A DNA stretch of 64,000 nucleotides from Euryodendron excelsum. Taxonomy: Eukaryota; Streptophyta; Magnoliopsida; Ericales; Pentaphylacaceae. The position numbers and the translations under genes were made by a program. Of this stretch, positions 61,430-64,000 are shown piece after piece (position 1 is the first letter of the stretch; each line of letters starts with the position of its first letter). The notes below the pieces were generated by a model. The model saw only the letters and a list, made by a program, of their open reading frames with translations, was not told the DNA's origin and made no database searches. The stretch covers positions 34,148,501 to 34,212,500 of the forward strand of contig CM065397.1 of the NCBI GenBank assembly GCA_033060915.1, written 5' to 3'.

Positions 61430-62906
61430 TATAGGGAAATTTCTATGAAAGAAACAGAAGGAAACAAAAAAGCAACGATACAAATCGCTAGTTAGTTTTT
61501 GGTTTTTTTAAGAATTCTATGCAATGCATGCCCTAAGGATGCCCCTACTTGAGAGAGAAACTAATCATGATGTATTCGGCACACTTTTGGAGATAGGGGA
61601 TTTGCCCCTGTATGCATATACTTTATTGTCAAACGGGAACCTTCAGCCAGTCATGCATTCATCCATCCATTCAATCGCGAAAAATAAAGAAAATGCATTT
61701 AACTTTGGGTTTAAAATACAAAAGAATTGAAATACATTTTAATAGGGGGAGGGGGAACATTTTCCTTTGGGGGTTCCACCTATCTAATTTTACATAAGAA
61801 GTCCTAAACTACTCTTGAGTCTTTGGATTTGCCTTCCTTGGATTTGGTGTTGAGTAGGTTACTGAGAGACCTTGTTGATTGATTGTCCCTTGTCTTTACG
61901 ACAATCCTATCTCCGTGAGCATAGAGGGATTGGGGCCCCTCTTATGAAATGACTTAGAATGCATGCAATGAGTCCTCAGGGTTACGTGGGAACCCTTAGG
62001 GTTTGGGTAGGTTTAATGCAAGAGAGAGTGAACTTGGTGTCATTCTCTTTGGGTTAATCATATGCATGAGAATGCAGTGACTTGAGTTACTTGGAACTCT
62101 TGTCTTGACATGGAATATAGGATGCATGAAAACGGATGCATAGAGTATAAGGAGAGAGAATGCAATAGCAAAATAAACGTGCATGCATGAGGAGTTAGAC
62201 ATGCATTATAATAGTACAAATATAGTCAGTATAACAGCAGGAAGAAACATGTATAAATGAAAGTAAGAGAAGTCACCCTTTCCTCCATGGTTTTGGAAAA
62301 CGGTGTGCGTGTCTTAAATCCAGCAGAGGTTCGGCTATGCATGGTGTCTATATGAGCATGAGATTGAGAGTTGACTAATGCGTCCCAAAAAGGCTCAGTC
62401 CCCGGATCTTCAAACCTAGGCCCACTCCCCGAGGTGGTGCCATGATCGGTTGGTGATCCGAGCGGGGGAACCATCAAGAGGCCGTAGGCGAAGAAACTGA
62501 CGCAACATCTTACCCACAACCAAGATACCATTCCCCCTTTCTAACTAGAAAGGACATATCTGGGTAAAATGCAAGTATGCATAATGCAGGTGCACATGCA
62601 GTGTGTGTGTGATTTTTAAAAGCGGAGGAAAGAATCCAACAACTCCCATCCATTCTGTTCATCACATTTATGCATGGCAGTTAATCAAAATTTAAACAAA
62701 AAGCGCACCTACAAAACAAAGATGCAAGAGTTAGTATGTGGATAGCAAACTTAATACCAGATAATATGAATAAATGCATGTTTTTTGAAAATAATTTTGA
62801 AAAATTGGTTTTGAAAATTTAAAGTGAATAAGATTGAATAAGTTAATTGAAGACTCTACATGGGTGAAGGGTAAAGAGACATGACTACGGCCTAACCCTC
62901 TAGGTG
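61430..62906. other. Leader region of the Tat-like element
   Basis: Between gag and the primer-binding site (minus-strand sense). It has ATGCATG-rich stretches (62,040-62,210) and no coding sequence I recognise. Confidence 0.55.
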
Positions 62907-62924
62907 TCCCCAGTGGAGTCACCA
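62907..62924 (-). promoter_or_regulatory. Primer-binding site of the Tat-like element
   Basis: On the minus strand this reads TGGTGACTCCACTGGGGA, 2 bp from the LTR end. It is the TGGCGACTC(C/T)(A/G)CTGGGGA type that I associate with Ogre-like elements (Arg tRNA primer); the tRNA assignment is from memory. Confidence 0.75.
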
Positions 62925-62926
62925 GC

Positions 62927-63475
62927 TGTCGTGCCTAGATTTTTCGCACTCGAGGAATGCACATACAAGCGGGAAAAATATTGTACTCTCTTGTTAGAAC
63001 TCACCCTCCTAGAAGAATGAGTGCGACTATGTTTGAATTGAAAATTAATTTGAATAAAGGGCTTTTAGAAAACAATTTGGCGTTGCCACCTAACTTGATT
63101 AAGGTAAGTTAAGTCACCTAAAAACTAAGCACAATTCGAGGATCACACTTAGGGTTTTTGAAAACGATTTTGAAAATACTACTTCAGGAGAGGGTTTTTA
63201 AGAAAACAGGTTGTTTAGCAACCCTTGGAAAACATTTAAGCCATTTTTTGAAAAATAACTCCGTTTTTGGTTGTTGAAATCAGTGATCCTAGGTTTGGAG
63301 GTTGGTTATGTGTAGGGAAGATGCACTAAGCCATCACCTTACCCCGCCCTTGTGGTACCTACATGTCTATTTACCCTAGATTCACCTATGGGAGTCTTTA
63401 ACTAACAAATGACCAATCCTATCCACTTTAGAAAAAAGAATGTTTAAAAGACATGATGCATGATATGCAAATGCA

Positions 63476-63514
<39 letters not shown>

Positions 63515-63752
63515 AGAAAATAGATTTGAAAATGGAAAGTTTTAGAAATTGAAAATAGAGATTTAGAAATAGATATTTGGAATTAGAAAAATAGATTATG
63601 GAATTGAAAACTTGAAGAAGATTGTAGAATTGGAAATTTGAAAAAGATTGTGGAAATAAAAATTTGAAAAATGTTGTGACCGCACCAGTGAGGGTTGCCT
63701 ATGTATCCTTTTAGAGGAATCAAGTAAGTCGTAGTTCGGACAAGAGTCCGAT
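62927..63752 (-). repeat. 5' LTR of the Tat-like element, 3' end portion
   Basis: Plus strand begins TGTCGTGCCTAGATTTTTCG and is collinear with 52455-53254. It ends abruptly after GAGTCCGAT at 63752, where the match to the other LTR (GAGTCCGACAGAAAG) stops. Confidence 0.9.
63479..63514. repeat. (AG)18 microsatellite in the 5' LTR
   Basis: 36 bp of AG. The partner LTR has only about six AG units at the same place (about 53004-53015). Confidence 0.92.
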
Positions 63753-64000
63753 TGTAATACCCGCAATTTTCTTTTAACTACATTACATCGCTAGTGAGAC
63801 TAAATAGACCCAGCCATAGGAATCATAAGTCGAGAGCGAGGTCTTTCTGAGCCCAACCCAATCGGTATGTTGAAACTCGGCTTTTTGGAATATCGATCTC
63901 TCGAAAGAGCTCCCAAACATGATATGTCTGGTAAATTCGCACCAAAATTTACCCTAACTTCAAACCTGATTTTCTCTCTCATTTCTTAATGAAAGTTGAC
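63753..64000 (+). mobile_element. Start of another LTR element inserted in the Tat-like LTR
   Basis: TGTAATACCCGCAATTTTC begins exactly where LTR homology ends. The TGTAATACCC opening resembles the LTR start at 11564 (TGTAATACCCC), but the following sequence differs, so it is another family or a distant relative. The rest lies outside the window. Confidence 0.65.

Larger units (their letters stand above)
52455..64000 (-). mobile_element. Tat/Ogre-like Ty3/gypsy element lacking pol, runs off the window
   Basis: Minus-strand order: 5' LTR (from 62927 rightwards, interrupted at 63753 and cut by the window), primer-binding site (62907-62924), leader, gag (about 61414-59992), two repeat fields (59600-58150 and 57300-56640), polypurine tract (about 56511-56525) and 3' LTR (56510-52455). 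The gag type and the tandem repeats between gag and the 3' LTR fit the Tat lineage, whose 3' untranslated regions are known to hold such repeats. No RT, RNase H or integrase motif lies in 56511-62926, so it is non-autonomous. The two LTRs differ at many positions and gag is broken. Confidence 0.88.

Overview
This window is plant nuclear DNA. It is AT-rich, has spliced gene fragments with GT/AG borders, and is dominated by plant LTR retrotransposons (Ty3/gypsy Athila-, Tekay/Del- and Tat/Ogre-like; Ty1/copia SIRE-like) together with CACTA and hAT DNA transposons. The PGG-domain ankyrin genes and the mix of elements fit a large, repeat-rich eudicot genome; I cannot name the species. I see no prokaryotic feature, CRISPR array, rRNA or tRNA gene.

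Layout. 1-16.3 kb is a four-level nest. An Athila-like element on the minus strand (gag, primer-binding site, LTR; 13.9-16.3 kb) was entered by a decayed Tekay/Del-like gypsy element on the plus strand (6.3-13.9 kb). The 5' LTR of that gypsy is cut by a long LTR of a Tat/Ogre-like family (1-6303), and that LTR is itself split by a 4.9-kb solo LTR of the same family (342-5279) with a perfect 5-bp target duplication. 17.9-23.8 kb is a SIRE-like copia element on the minus strand that keeps both LTRs and gag but has lost all of pol.

24.2-33.9 kb is the only region with host gene content. It holds a dead PGG-domain gene fragment (24.2-29.6 kb), interrupted by a small hAT element that was in turn interrupted by a 4.25-kb CACTA element. 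The CACTA carries an exon-like piece of a 2-hydroxyacid dehydrogenase gene. Next comes a better preserved paralogue, an ankyrin-repeat/PGG membrane-protein gene (31.8-33.9 kb) with a duplicated promoter segment, a GA-rich leader and one frameshift.

34.3-52.1 kb is CACTA-rich. Three left-type CACTA ends occur in the same orientation, and the best matched pair of ends (36,719 and 52,082) would define a roughly 15.4-kb element. Inside lie about ten exons of a TOPLESS-RELATED co-repressor gene (46.3-49.4 kb, plus strand, interrupted by stops), a 191-bp tandem array, two hAT-type MITEs, a 94-bp CT microsatellite and two LTR fragments in inverted orientation.

52.5-64 kb is a second copy of the Tat/Ogre-like family on the minus strand: a full 4.06-kb 3' LTR, polypurine tract, two tandem-repeat fields, a broken gag, a primer-binding site and the start of the 5' LTR. 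The 5' LTR is cut at 63,753 by the start of yet another LTR element. It too lacks pol.

The only host-type gene that might still work is the ankyrin/PGG gene, and it carries a frameshift as read. The value of the window is its stratigraphy: insertion order can be read from target-site duplications, and two separate CACTA elements carry pieces of host genes. I found no convincing previously undescribed biochemical system.
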